Position numbers and translations under genes: made by a program. Of a stretch of DNA of 64,000 bases, positions 1 to 11,740 are shown piece after piece. Source of the stretch: Fulvia fulva (Eukaryota; Ascomycota; Dothideomycetes; Mycosphaerellales; Mycosphaerellaceae); contig NC_063018.1 of NCBI RefSeq assembly GCF_020509005.1, positions 1,612,001 through 1,676,000 of the forward strand. The letters run 5' to 3'. The notes beneath the pieces were generated by a model that had not been told where the DNA came from, searched no databases, and was given only the letters and a program-made list of their open reading frames with translations. Within the stretch, counting starts at the first letter, position 1; each line of letters opens with the position of its first letter.

Positions 1-1
1 C

Positions 2-1193
2 GGCCCCATCGTCATCAGCGGTACTGGATGTCCCGGCGATGCCACCTGCCCCGGCCGTCTGACAGGCGTAGGCCTTACCGTGAACTGTTCGAGTGCCAGC
101 GCCGACTTTTCGGTCGAAAAGACCGACGGCACTTCCTCTATCAGATGGGAATCTGTCAACGGAACAGATGTCTTCTACAGCAAAGTGTCCTGGAACGCCG
201 CATCACCCGGAAACCTCTCCCTGAGTATCCAATACAAAGCTACTCCAGACATCAATGGCCAGCTCGTGGTCATAAACTGCACGCTGCAGACTGCAACGGT
301 ACAATATCCAGTCAATATCGATGGTAACAGCTCCAGGATAGCACTGACACCTGGGACTTCTGTCTTCGACGATGTCTTATTGTCGATGAATCCCCCCCCA
401 GAAGCTATGTATGGGCTAGACTCGGAGATTGGTGGGTATGCGTTAGTATTGAGCATACGGTTCAATGCCTGGACGTACCTTCGCTGGGTCGGCGGTGAGT
501 AGACGCCAACCTCAACGGGAAGGTTAGGGATGCTGACTGTTGTGCTAGCTGCTGGCTACGAGCTACGATCACAAGGCCCTCTTGGGCCACAATTCGCGTC
601 AATGGAGGATGTCGACGACTTTTTCGAAGGTGTGTCGAATGTCAAGTTCAATGACCCAACTCCATATCTCCTCCACCAAGCACACGAGCTCCTGTTCCGT
701 ACCGCCCTGGTCCAGGGAAATGGCACGTCGATGGAGCTTGTCCAGGGTGCTTCTCAAATCCGTACTGCGGGCGTCTACGTTTCCCATTACGAGTTTCTTG
801 GGATTGCTGTCGCAATCAGCCTAGTAGCTGTGAGCATCGTGATTGCTGCATATGCTGGATATTGGTGAGTACTGCATTTTACAAGACCACATCCGCGAGA
901 CCGTACGCTGACCTCAAGACTTTAGCCACCTCGGGCGCGAAGTCTCGATGAGCCCCATTGAGATCGCCAAAGCGTTCAATGCTCCTCTACTGCCTCATGA
1001 GCCCTCGAACGCTAACGCTGACGAACTCACAAAGTCGGCAGGTGGGACGCCGGTGCGGTATGGACTTCTATCCGAGAAAGGCTTTGGGCAGAACACAGAA
1101 TACAGAGCGATCATCCAGCGTGTAGCGATAGACCCAGATGATAGTTGGTTTGAGATCGCGGACCCATCCGCGGTGAGATCGTTGAGGCGGTAG
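2..1193 (+). CDS. Fungal membrane protein of unknown function, 3' part (5' end outside window)
   Basis: The frame is open from base 2. Two introns fit GT-AG rules and keep frame: 495-548 (54 bp) and 865-925 (61 bp), so exons are 2-494, 549-864 and 926-1193. The visible product has a Cys-containing, Asn-X-Ser/Thr-rich part (for example NGT, NCT, NGT), which suggests an extracellular, glycosylated domain. One hydrophobic helix (FLGIAVAISLVAVSIVIAAY) follows, then a tail of about 90 residues ending in a TAG stop at 1191-1193. The tail begins with a motif rich in 'SPIEIAKAFNAPLL', which I have the impression is common in large uncharacterised ascomycete membrane proteins, but I cannot name the family. 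The N-terminus and any further membrane helices lie outside the window. The gene is convergent with the F-BAR gene. Exon structure is well supported; function is unknown. Confidence 0.75.
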
Positions 1194-1486
1194 ATCCCTA
1201 ATATGGATTGCCTTGGTCGCGAAAGGCGGCTGAATCAGAAAAGCGTATACATCTTGTACAACGATAAGACTATACTGTGTGCATGTGATGCATGTCATAC
1301 AATCCTGCACCTCCCTTCCCCCTCCAACGCCATACAATCCGCAAACTATACTCATCGCCTAAACTCATCAAACTCATCAGTCTTCATGACCGCAGGGTAT
1401 CTTCCATCCTTCACCATGACCCAATCCTCTTCTCGTCGACTGCGCTCGTCTCGCAGAGTCTGAGCTCTGCGTACACTACGAGGCTT

Positions 1487-4400
1487 CTAGCAACTCTTGA
1501 GGTAGTTGCTAGGCACCAGACCCAGAGGACTATTTTTGCCCACCACCTCAGCCTCCCACCATCCGTCGTCCTGATGCCGCGTGACGGCGAGGATGTCGCC
1601 TTTCGTGAATGAGAGCTCTTCGGGGATTGCGGCTTGGTACATGTACATGGCGCGAGCTGTGACGCAAAAGTCAGCGAGTGTGGAGGTATGAGCGGGTAGG
1701 GTTGTGCTTACCGTAGTGCAAGATCGGTCTTCCGTCCTTCGTGACTTGTCTTTGCATGCCTTGACTCTGACTTCTGACGCGAGACGAGACTTGAGTGTTA
1801 TCGTTCGGATGATACTGGCTCTGAGGTCGACCGCCACGCTGAGAGCCATAAGGATCCTGAGCAGGTGAAGCTGGAGCCAAGACCATAGCCCCACCCGTAG
1901 CATACTCAGAGCCGCGACTGCTTGGTGGACGGCTGTTGGCTCCAGCTGCGGGACGGCTGTATGCTGGATTGGGTGATGTTGCACGGGGAACCTGGGAGCC
2001 TGGGGAACCACCTCGAGAGCCATAGTTGCCGTAAGCTGCAGCTGGCTTGACCGGGCTTGAAGATTCAGCGCGAGGTCTACTTGCAGCAGGTGCACCGCCG
2101 TATGGGTTGGGTGATGCTGCGCGATAAGGTTGCTGTCTCGGCTCGCCGCCGTAGGGATTCCGCGAGGATGCACGCATTGGCTGCTGTCGCTGGTCACCAG
2201 CGTGGAAATGTCTTGGACTCGTCGCTCGTGGTGGCTGCGGAGACGCAGCACGAGGTGGCTCTCCTCGGGAAGGAGGTCTGCCCATGCTGCTGCCAGGTCG
2301 TGGAGGCTGTGAGTTGAACATGTTCCGTTTCTGTCCCACGTACTGTTCAGTCGTCTTCTGCATTTCACGCTTGGTGTGTGCTGGTTGTGGTGCACCAAGT
2401 CTGCTCACTGGAGGATCGTATGCAGGCGGTGGCGTGCCACGAGCCCCGTTGTTAGCGAAAGGCAACGGCACTGCGCCTGGCATAACGTCACGACCTGTAC
2501 CCGGTGCCGGAGTAGACATGCCATAATGTCGATCGGCAGATTGTCGAACAGAAGCGTGCTTCGCGACACCCTTCAGCTCTGCGAGTGCAGCAGCAATGGG
2601 ATCTTCCTCTGGGCCTGGTCCGTTCCTGGCGGCTGGCTTTCGGCGCGAAGCAGGCGAATCGACTTCAAAAACATTGTTGCCAATGCCCAGCTGATAGTCT
2701 GCACGAGGGTCAACATCTGGATCTGGACTGACCGAAGGCTGTTTGTTCCACGTGTTGGCCCGGCTGTGAGTTCCAAATGGTTTGACAGGACTGGTGGCAG
2801 CGCTTTCTGCTTTGCGAGCCGTTGCAGGAGTCCAGGTGTTGCGTGCTGTCGGCGTGGGCGCGCCAGACTGGGATTGGATGTTGTCTTTGCTCTTCTGACT
2901 GCGTCTACGGAAAGGACTGTTGAAAAATCCACTTTTCTTCTTTTGAACCTGCTTGTCTTCTGGCGGGCCTGCAGACATTGCAGATGCACCTGACATGCTG
3001 GAGATACCGGAGAGATCGGAGCCCATGTATCCCTTCGTGGGCGATGCAGATCCGCTCATGGGATCAGCACTGGTGAATGATGTTGGTGCCGAGTAGTCGC
3101 TGTGCTCTATGCTCCCGCTACTAGCTGGCCGCATAGGCGATGGGTTGGAACTCCTCTCCGAAGGCGCAGCAGGTCTGCAAAACTGTGTCATCCCATCGGT
3201 AGGGTATGGATTGTGTGGGATCGTTGGAGCATCTGCGTATGGAACTGCGTAAGGGTTCGATTGGACAGATGCTTGGCTTGGTGCAAGAGGTGGAGGCGCT
3301 GCGCTGGCGTGACTACCATGTGAGCTTCGCGCTTGAGCCATGAATGAATCGTCAGCCTGCAGAGAAGTCGTCCTGTTCTTGGGAATGCCCATCTCTTCTC
3401 GTAGATTTGAGTCCGGATCATTGTGCGACTCGAACGTGCTTGGCTGGGGTGAGGAGCTTCGGAAGGTTGGATTGATGGTGCGCTGGAACTGTGCGACAGA
3501 GTAGTCACCATTATCAGATTCGTGATTCGAGATAATGTCGTCCAGATCTCCACGGCAGAAGTTGATGTACTTCGGAGGGTCTGGAATCTCTTGTCCAGTG
3601 CCCTGGTCTTGGATGAAAGTGCTGATGTCCTTCTCGACCTCGCAGTCTTCGAGTGAAAGTCGCATCTTCTCACAGGATTGATCGTCGCTGACGCAGACTG
3701 TGGATGCGATGTTCGCAAAGCTCCACAGACTGCTCTTGAAGTAGTCGAGTCGTTCTTCCTCGAGATCCTGGAACTTGTCGCATGCCGCCTTCCATTCTCT
3801 GTTCCATCTGCCGGTCGTTTCCTCCAGCAGCTTCACGGCAGCCTCGTACTCGGTGCTATCGCTCGACATCTGAATCTGCGTCTTCTCCAGCTTCGACTTG
3901 TTCTTGCGCTCTTCTTGACCCATGACCATGTGGCCTTGTGCGAGATATCCTTTGATCTTGAGGCAGTCCTGCTCGAAACGATCGCGAGTCTTGTTGACGA
4001 CTGCCGTCTGCTGGTTCTTCGTCTTGAGCAGCTTCTCGACACCGTTCTGCACAATCTTCCTCCGCTCTTTGATACCGCCAGTGAAGGCAATCAGCGGCTC
4101 CTCCAGCTCACTCTTCATCTGGGCGGCGATCTGTGAATGCGCCTTGCCCATTGATTCGACTTCGCCTCGCACGACATCCAGTGACATGCGCAGGGTGCCG
4201 GCTTCCGAGGATCCCAGTGGCTTCCGCGCAAGGTTGAGCAGCCTCTTCGCATAGTCGGCCTCGATGTCGGCGCGGGCGGAGTAGAAGGCCTTGAGCTCGT
4301 CGCTGGTGGTTTTGGCATTGTGCATGCGCTCGAGGAGAGGACCGACGCCAGCGTCATCTTTGCCCCAGAAGTTGTTTGCGACTGTCCAGCGATGTATGTC

Positions 4401-4497
4401 AGTGTCATGCCACCAATGATCAGCGTGTCCATCGGAAGCGGTTCGGCGTACATGAGAGTGAGACGGTAGGCCCGTCAGAGCCCTCCCTGCCAGGCAT
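1487..4497 (-). CDS. F-BAR and SH3 domain protein, Cdc15/Imp2/Hof1 family
   Basis: Three exons: 4452-4497, 1712-4381 and 1487-1656, with introns 4382-4451 (70 bp) and 1657-1711 (55 bp); 961 codons plus stop. I chose the ATG at 4497 because splicing it to 4381 gives the family-typical 'FANNFWG' at the start of the F-BAR; the longer upstream open frame adds low-complexity sequence unlike the family. Residues about 18-275 form the F-BAR (helical, charged, with 'ADIEADYAKRLLNLARK'), which binds and curves membrane. About 600 residues follow that are rich in Ser, Pro, Gln and Arg and probably disordered. The second intron joins this to a C-terminal SH3 (about 57 residues; 'DGWWEAE' and 'GLVPSNYL' are the ligand-binding signatures). 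In yeasts this family links the plasma membrane to the actomyosin ring at cytokinesis; in a hyphal fungus the likely site is the septum. The orthologue within the family is not settled. Confidence 0.9.
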
Positions 4498-5337
4498 TGC
4501 GCCTGCAGTGTGCTGTGATGGATGTCCTGTGTGTGCTGTATGATGCGTTCTGACGATATGGTCCCCGCGATAGAAGATACAGCAGAGGTGTAGTGGAGTA
4601 GGACTGTGATGAGAGCGTTGTCTGAACCGTGGGAGAGCCGTGGTAAGTTGTAAGTCGGACAGAGCATGCTTTCCACGTTCTGGACAAGGCGCGTCATGGC
4701 CGTGTTGACAGCGCTGGCACAGCAACAGCAACAGCAACACCCGGACCCCGCTGCCGCTGCCGCTGCCGCCACCAAGACTTTCCCGAGCCCACTGTTCCAC
4801 TTGAACACGGCATGACATCCAACACCAACATTGCACCGCACCTCATAGGTCCTTACTTACACCTGTCTGCGCTTGCGCTGGGGCTTTGCTCTCACATGAT
4901 CCTTTACGAACCACACCAGGCTGCCTTATATGCCTTACACGCTCAGATAAGTTCGGACCAAGTATTTGGCCATTCCTCTTCTGTCCCTCCCGTCCCTCCC
5001 GTTTTCGTTTCCCCTGCCGGCAACCTATGCCTTACTCTGCTTTGGTAAAGCTTTCTCGCTTGACCCATCGCTAGCAAAGATGGCGGCTATGCTGCGGGAG
5101 GGCTGTTCCCAGTGTTGCCCGTGCGGTGTGCCTATGTGCTGGGCCACTGCGCCTGTTCAGAGTCGTGGTTCACTTGCACAGAATCAATGCCGACATCATC
5201 CTGCTCCATTCGACATACGTGGGCAAGCTGAGTTGCAGTACCACTGTATACCTAGTACGCTTCTCAAACCCAGGGTATTGAAGCACTCATTGTTCGAGAC
5301 GGTGGTCCACCAAAGCCAGCCCTTTCTGCCATCGGAC
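4498..5337. promoter_or_regulatory. Divergent intergenic region between the F-BAR and RBR genes
   Basis: About 840 bases separate the two predicted start codons, which face away from each other, so this must hold both promoters and 5' UTRs. It contains a trinucleotide tract (4718-4772) and a pyrimidine-rich stretch near 4976-5025, of the kind often found just upstream of fungal transcription starts. I see no confident TATA box or named factor site. Several short open frames here (for example from 4812 and 4966) look like chance or 5'-UTR frames. Confidence 0.5.
4718..4772. repeat. CAGCAA / GCTGCC trinucleotide microsatellite
   Basis: Short tandem units CAGCAA (about 4718-4740) followed by GCTGCC (about 4749-4770), in the F-BAR/RBR intergenic region. 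Read on the minus strand they give the poly-Ala and poly-Cys runs of a spurious upstream extension of the F-BAR frame, one reason that longer start was rejected. Confidence 0.8.
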
Positions 5338-7413
5338 ATGGAGCATTCGGCACAACCACAAACATTGAAACGATCGAACGCTATCAACGGGAAGTTGCAC
5401 AAAGAGAAAGTCAACTCTGTCGCCAGCGGCGAGTGGGCTGCTGGCAACATCAAGTTGTCAAAAGCTCTAACGCTTGCTCGCAAGCAAGACGAGAAGGAAG
5501 AGAAGAGGTATGCATCATCTGAACATAGTCCTCCGTGCGCACGAATCAACCCCGAACGTTGCTAACTGAGACCCGGTTTTACCAGACAAGAGAAGATGCT
5601 GGGGAACATGTCCCGCCAGAACTCTTTCGAGCCAAGCATTTCCGACAATGCATCTGCAGATATGATCTTTCAGGCTCTACCCATGAGCTCATACGCCACC
5701 ACCCTGTCGAAGAAGACTAATTCGGTAGGCTGGTCACGAACGGGTGCGTCGGGATCAGCGGTGGCCAAGGCTCACGTAGGGACGAAGACCAAGCGCTGGG
5801 GCATTTTTGGACGCAAGAAGGAAGACAGCCACCGGCCGGTCGACAACTTCACCAAGCGGGATGGAAGCGATAGGGAACGACGAACGTATGCAATCACTCG
5901 ATCGGCCGGATTGATGGCCGGTGCGCTCCTCGACATGGCCGAGTCTGAAGATGAGTCAGTAAAGAGGACCCATAAAGTCGGATGTGGGTGGGATGTTCAA
6001 GCACAGCCGACTTGTACAGCACGACACTCAGCTGTTGAAGACAGTGTTGAGGAGAGCCTTGCCGAAGTAGCAGACGAAAATGCAAGACTGTTGGACCAGC
6101 TGTCGCAAGCGGTAGAGCCCGAGCATTCGCAGATGCAATCGGGATGCCGTGACTACACCCAACCCAGAAGAGACGGGCGTCACTTCAGGCGTGACCCCAA
6201 GCCGGCATGGCCAGATTCATCAAAGGCAGAGAACGGGCGGAGATTCCATTCCCTATCGATCGGCGACGTCGACTGGAGTAAACTCGATACCGACCGTCAA
6301 CTACGAGAGCTGCTACAGCAGTTAGATGAAGATCGACAGAGCGATGCAAGTCCGGCAGATAGCGGCATAGACATGGACAACGACGACCGGCCGTTTGACA
6401 AGGGCAAAGCTCGTGCCGTATCAGTCTGTTCCAGTGACACGTACCACTCATTCATTAGCTATGACGAAGCCAGCACTGCGGACCAGGAAGCGATCCGCTA
6501 CTCAGAAGATGTAGAGCTTCATAGAAAAGATGCACTCGCCGAAGTCCTGGAACTTCACTATCGGAAAGTTCTCCAGGAGCATGAAGATGCAAGACGCGCA
6601 AAGCAGCTTCAGGAGGAAGAAAGGATAGCAAGAGCACTGCAAGAAGAGGAAGCTCGAATCGCAGCAGAACTCGCCAGCCGCCGAGTATGCGTCTGTTGCG
6701 GTGATGAAAAGCACGTCCTCGCCTTCCCAGCGAAAGCCCCCACCCCCGACTGCTCACACATCTCCACCACCTGCATAGCCTGCATGCACACTTGGCTCTC
6801 CTCCGAACTCTCCTCCAAAGGCTGCGAAAGCCTCAAATGCCCCGAATGCCCCTCCATCCTCGACTACGACGCAATCCAGCTCCTTTCCTCACCGGCCACC
6901 TTCACCAAGTACGAGCAATTACTCCTCCGCAATACCCTCTCCTCCCTCCCCGAATTCGCCTGGTGCCTCTCCCCAACCTGCAAATCCGGCCAACTCAATA
7001 TCCAAAACGGCAATTACATGGAATGCGACACGCTCCTTGGCGGCTGCGGCTATCAGCAATGTCTCCACCACCGCACCCCGTGGCATACCGGTGAGACCTA
7101 CACCGCCTACGATCACCGCGTCAGTGGTGCCAAAGCCCGTGAGGATGAAGCTGCCACTCAAGCAATCCTTGACGACATTAGTAAGAAGTGTCCAGGGAAA
7201 CGTTGTGGGTGGAGGATCCAGAAGAGTGAGGGGTGTGATCATATGACGTGTAAGAAGTGCAAGTGGCAGTTTTGTTGGGAGTGTTTGGCGAGTCATAGGG
7301 AGATGAAGAGGGAGGGGAACACGGCGCATGAGAGGTGGTGTAAGTTTCATAGTAAGAATTTGGGGGTTGGTGGGGCGGTGGTCGTTAGTTGGCCCTTTAA
7401 TGCGCATGCTTGA
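5338..7413 (+). CDS. RBR (RING-IBR-RING2) E3 ubiquitin ligase
   Basis: Two exons, 5338-5507 and 5586-7413, joined over a 78-bp intron with a clear branch site (GCTAACTGA) and a pyrimidine-rich acceptor; 665 residues. The start is the in-frame ATG giving MEHSAQPQTL; an upstream start in the same frame is possible. Residues 1-370 look disordered. A charged coiled coil (about 375-420, Glu/Arg/Ala-rich) precedes RING1 at about 424-470 (CVCCGDEK ... CIACMHTW ... CPEC). An IBR follows at about 490-560, and RING2 at about 590-640 (CPGKRCGW ... GCDHMTC ... CWEC). The first Cys of GCDHMTC is at the place of the catalytic thioester Cys of RBR ligases such as parkin, so the enzyme should take ubiquitin from an E2 onto itself and then to a substrate. 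Substrate unknown. Confidence 0.9.
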
Positions 7414-7577
7414 GGGAATGGTGAGGTGAAGGGGATGTGGTTGTGGGTGGAGATGGTGGTGTGGAAGGAGTGAAGATTCATTGTGTTAGAGGTGATAGAC
7501 TGTGGTCTAAGCAACGCAATGAGCGGTACCTTCAACCAACGGTCTCTACAAAACAAGGAATCAGGCCAACGGTGAGT

Positions 7578-8329
7578 TCATTGCACAGCTTCGTTCTGGA
7601 AATACCCAGTGGCCAGATTACAGGTCTTGCCAGATGCTACAAGCTTGTCCTTATACTCCGGGACAAGACCAGCATACCTGCTCTGACAATTCACGCTGGT
7701 CCAATACTGCCACCAAGACAAACCTCGAACATGACTTGTCAGACCCAACTCTGCCATCAACCAATCTCCGTATGGAATGCACTCAAGATCATAAGTAGTA
7801 CCGCTGATTTCGCTAGAGTAGGGATATCGTCGACGACTCCATTGCGTATCGTAGGCAATCCTTCGTTTCATGTGGAGTGGGCTTGGTATCTGTAGTAGAG
7901 GCGAGTGATCCAGCCAAGCTGTCGCCCATAGTGCTTGCCATTCAGCTCCGAGGAAGTTGTTGACGAGACTGATGAAGCCGACAAATGCGATGGAGCGGTC
8001 GTTGGGTGGCACATATTTGGCATCAAACAGTCCGTATCGGAGGTCTTCTTCGGCTGGCCGCTTCATCGGGCGGTCTGAAAAGTCGCAGCAGCCGAAGCTG
8101 AGCTGTGTCCAGAAGTCATGGTAGAAGCGCTTCTCACTCCAGACACGGCCAGCCCCATCGTCTGCTTCAAGTGCGAAGACGTTTACCGCTGGGTGGATGT
8201 CTAGATATGTTCGCAGTGCCTGGAGAGCGTAGATCCCTGTGTAGGCCAGCACGTCAGCTGTGCGAATCTTGTGTGTACCCTGCATGTACCTGCTCCTACG
8301 ACTATCAAGTCGTATTGTAAATGCGCCAT
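7578..8329 (-). pseudogene. Flavin monooxygenase-like gene, internally shortened
   Basis: Exons 8290-8329 and 7578-8236 with a 53-bp intron (8237-8289); 232 residues. The splice restores an FAD-binding start, 'DLIVVGAGIYALQAL' (GxGxxA type), then 'TYLDIHP', 'FEADDGAGRVWSEKRF' and 'FWTQLSFGCCDFSDRPM', typical of fungal FAD/NADPH monooxygenases of the FMO/Baeyer-Villiger group. At about residue 100 the chain passes from 'YGLFDAKYV' straight to 'PPNDRSIAFVGF ... EWQALWATAWLD', which belongs near the C-terminal part of the family. From family knowledge these enzymes run to about 500-600 residues, so roughly 300, including the NADPH-binding domain, appear to be missing. There is no frameshift, so a short protein could still be made, but it should not bind NADPH. 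It lies next to the repeat border, so a deletion linked to repeats is plausible. It might instead be a short paralogue. Confidence 0.6.
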
Positions 8330-8480
8330 CACAAGTGGCCGTATGCTGTGAACCTACATGTACGCGATGTTCTACATGTAAAATGTGCTGCGAGGCGGCG
8401 GAGCCAGCCTCGTATAAGTGCGCCGAAGACTTGCGATACGCGAGAGTGTACTATGTCTACCTTCTATCGCATTAACCTAT
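8330..8480. other. Border between gene-bearing DNA and the RIP-altered repeat block
   Basis: Upstream of the monooxygenase-like gene, normal CA/TG-containing sequence continues to about 8475 and then changes abruptly to sequence almost without CA or TG. Only about 150 bases of normal upstream DNA remain for that gene. Confidence 0.7.
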
Positions 8481-10042
8481 CGTAAGGTATCAACCTATCG
8501 TACCATTCTATCTTATTCTGATCAACCTATAACAGTGTTATTATCCTCGTCCTTATCGTCTATATCCATTATACTAGCTTTACTAAGTAGACCTCCTTTA
8601 GTAAGATTACGTTACTAATCTATCTACTACTAGAAGGCCGCCTACTTACTACCTAGAGTAGTATCATCTAAGCCCCGTAGTATATCGCCTAATAGCAACT
8701 TTGGACTAGGGTATTTAGGTATGAGATTATTAGTTCAAAGTACTAGAGGACTAAGGTCTAGGACCTCTAAGCTATCCGATATTAATCTACCTATACTTAC
8801 TATAAGTTAAGTTAATACTAGCTATATTATTACGTAGGCGTAGGCTATCTTATTGTAAACCGGTAGTAACCGGACTACTAGTAGCTAGCTCTACTAGTAA
8901 CTTCTATATACGACGGACTATATTACGATCTCTACGCTATCTAATAATACTACCGTAGATTAATTAATTAATTGATTGTTCTATTAACGTACTATTTAAG
9001 TCCTAGACTATTTAACACGGGTCGTATCTACGACCGAGTTTAAAATTTAAAGAGAAAAGCCCCGTATACCCGGACGTAAAAACTCTTTAAAAGATCGCGA
9101 GCTCGTACTTAGTATTCGTAATAAAGGTCTACGAATACTACTACGGTAGTACGCCGCGTCCTAGTAGTAAAACTTGTCGCGGTCTTATTGCCCGGGATAG
9201 ACGGGGATTACGCCCGTGTTTCTTTACTACGCCGCGCCGGGTAGGCCCGCCGTACGTACGCCGAGAACCGAGAATTTAAGAGAGAGAGAGAGAGGTAGTA
9301 TCTCGAATAACCCGTCCCCTCCGAGAGTCCTCTACCGCCTCCTTTATACGATACCCCGAGATTTAGTATCTCGCTCTAGATTCGTAGCGAGAGCGCTCGC
9401 TTTATACGGCCGTCGTTATCCGAAGAGAGAGTCCGCCGCCTTCTCTCTTCTTTCGAGTAGTTCCAAGTGTCTTCGTTAATAGATATCTATACGTGTCCTC
9501 TCCTCTCCTCTCTTCTCTTCCCTTCTTCTTTATACCGTACCCTAGGTTACCCGTCGCGTTATAGGTTTCGAATAGGCGTCGCTTTTCGTGTTTACGGCTA
9601 AGCCGCGATTCGAGAGGGGGGTTCGAGTTCGAGAGGGAGAGTCTTAGTTTCTCTTCGCCGTAGCGAAGGTACTTACGTCGTCCGCCGCGTAAAGGCGCTC
9701 TCCGTAGGACGACAATGCTACCGTAGAGCGACTATAGGTAGTCTAAGGTAATAGTCTCCTTAAGTATAAGACCGCGGATATCCTTAACTCGGAAAGTAGC
9801 GACGTAGTATAGGCCTAGGGTAAATTCGCGCTGATTAAGATTAATAATAATCTTCTCGAGAGTTATACCCTAGTACTTATAAATACTAGAGGCGTATATA
9901 GCTATTAATAGAAACTATTATCTCTAAGTACTACGGCCTTAAATACAGAAGCTACGCTTAATATAGAAGATAGGGAAGACGTACTTACCGTTCTATCTAA
10001 ATAGGCTTAGTATATTACGATCCTTAATATTATTAAATACTA
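8481..10042. other. RIP-altered DNA, unassigned, with a faint coding trace at its right end
   Basis: CA and TG are nearly absent and TAG/CTA abundant. A GC-rich stretch (about 9040-9700) has no recognisable product; the open frame at 9216-9479 looks like chance. From about 9830 to 10042 a plus-strand frame can be read if TAG is taken as mutated CAG or TGG, and it continues beyond the Fot1 insertion at 10045-11046 into 11049-11740. I do not recognise the product. Confidence 0.4.
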
Positions 10043-10044
10043 TA

Positions 10045-11046
10045 ACGTGCTTTACTACCGAGCGGGCTATACTACCGAGCGGGCTACTTTTGCTAAGAAC
10101 TATACCACTTCTATAGATATAGCTATATAACTACTATTATAGCGTATATTGTCTTTAAACGAGGCCAAACTAACCTTAGCTATCTAGGCTACGAAACGCG
10201 ACGCGACAATCACGTATCGGCTTGCTATAAAGGTATACGACGCGTCTCGAACTATACTAGGGTATCGATTGAATAGACGACCTCCTCGGGGTGACTACGA
10301 GCCTAATTCGAAGAAGCTTATATAGCTAGAAGGGAGGGTGATACTTGAGTATATACTCGAGCTAGATCTTAGAGGTTTCCCGCTATTAAAGGCTAATATA
10401 CAAGTAATAGCCGACTTATTACTATAAGAAAAGGGTCTTAAGCCCGCTAGTTTTAAGTAGATCGACAGGTTAATTAGGCGGCATCGTGAGCTAAAGGTTT
10501 ATATAACACGTAGATACGATCGTTAGCGAGCCCTAATAGAAGATCTAGACGTAATCGAGATGTAGTTCTTACTTATACGTAATATAAAGGAGAAGTATAG
10601 CATCCTTAACTAGGACACCTATAACTTCGACGAGATAGGGTTTATAATAGGTGTCATTACGTCTTAGAGCGTCATTACGGGTTTAGAAAGGCATAGTAGA
10701 AAGAGGAAGGTTGTTTAATAGGGTAATAGAGAGGGAGTAGAGAGATAGCGTATTAGATAGCTCTTATACAAAGCGAGATTAGTAAGCTAAGTAAGTCTAA
10801 CGAGACCCTTATATAGCGGAAAGCACGAAAGCGCAAGTACATTTAGTCTAGAGGGTCTCTAAAACGTACGTACCTATTAAGTAGACTCGCTAGATAGCGA
10901 AGAATCTAAAGAGGAATTGTCCTCCTAGTAACGATTCTATAGGATGTCGTCGTATTAAGATACCGTCGTAATTAAAGTAGAAGTAGTATAGTTCTTAGCA
11001 AAAGTGGCCCGCTCGGTAGTATAGCCCGCTCGGTAGTAAAGCACGT
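10045..11046 (+). mobile_element. Fot1/pogo-type DNA transposon, internally deleted, RIP-altered
   Basis: A 1002-bp element flanked by TA on both sides (10043-10044, 11047-11048), the target duplication of Tc1/mariner-pogo elements. Its ends are inverted repeats beginning ACGTGCTTTACTACCGAGCG, each with the unit TACCGAGCGGGCTA twice. The inside still shows a pogo transposase N-terminus and the stretch around the first catalytic Asp ('YNFDEIGF', about 10620-10640). It then skips to a lysine/arginine-rich C-terminus, so the second and third catalytic Asp regions are missing compared with the full copy at 31166-33014. Many TAG stops are RIP-type. It could only move with help from another copy. 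Confidence 0.85.
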
Positions 11047-11048
11047 TA

Positions 11049-11740
11049 AGTAGATAGTAAGGTAGTATATCTCTTAGTTTAGCGGTATCCGGCTTCTAAA
11101 TAAAACTAAAGAGCGTATTGGTCTAGCTATTAGCTAGGCCGTGTTTAGTCTATAAGTTAGAGAGTAGTATAATACGAGATCTAATTATAACCTTAACTTC
11201 TACCTTAAGATTATTAACCTTCTTCGTATAGATATCCTTCGAGCGTAGTAGTATAGTATTGTCGTTATTATAGTTTACTCTAATAGGGAGTATAGGATAG
11301 CTAAGATTATAAAGCTTCTAGTAATTACGCTACCTTACCGTATCGTTAGTAAAGTATAGATAAACTATATCCTTAAAGAGGTAGTAGTGAGTAGTAGATA
11401 TACTACGACGTAACTCGCTCTTAATACGGCCCTTAAGCGTATTCTAATATATCCGAGTAACCTTAAAAGTACGGAGGCCCTTAAGCGCCGAGTAGAACGT
11501 AACCTAGAGATTATTATCGCCTTACTACTACATGTTAATACTAAGCTTAGTAACAATAATAAACTAGAGATATACGTTACGGCTACTAATCTAAGCTTAG
11601 TTACGGCCTAGGGTATTGTCGAATAGGGCGTTCTATCTAATAGGTACTAACTAATTAAAGTTACTACTAAGTATAATATATACACCGCTAAAGAACTTAT
11701 CGTAGATATTCTTTAGTGATCGAAAGCGCTAGTTAACTAT
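11049..11740 (+). pseudogene. RIP-altered coding remnant of unknown family
   Basis: Reading TAG as mutated CAG or TGG, the plus strand gives a long Leu/Arg/Thr-rich frame that continues one starting near 9830, left of the Fot1 insertion, with the TA duplication accounted for. It has segments such as 'IALLLHVNTKLS' and 'NYYRRLTTLVSKGAPS'. Two adjacent stops (TAG TGA, near 11714) cannot both be undone simply. I recognise no domain. It may be an accessory gene of an old element or a captured host gene. Confidence 0.4.

Noticed and set aside
1203..1612. Plus-strand open frames between and across the ends of the first two genes
   Set aside because: They fall in the 3' untranslated region and antisense to the SH3 exon; no product recognisable.
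4498..4841. Longer N-terminus of the F-BAR gene starting at 4841
   Set aside because: The extension is poly-Ala/poly-Cys from a microsatellite and reads through the 70-bp intron. Splicing from the ATG at 4497 gives a family-like start at the F-BAR.
9280..9300. GA-dinucleotide run as a regulatory element
   Set aside because: Short (about 15 bases), in unassigned RIP-altered DNA, no gene nearby.
9216..9479. Open frame of 87 codons
   Set aside because: Lies in RIP-altered DNA, has no recognisable product and a composition set by the local GC-rich stretch.
11365..11556. Minus-strand open frame of 63 codons
   Set aside because: Opposite to the better coding trace on the plus strand, Leu/Arg-rich as expected from TAG/CTA-rich DNA.
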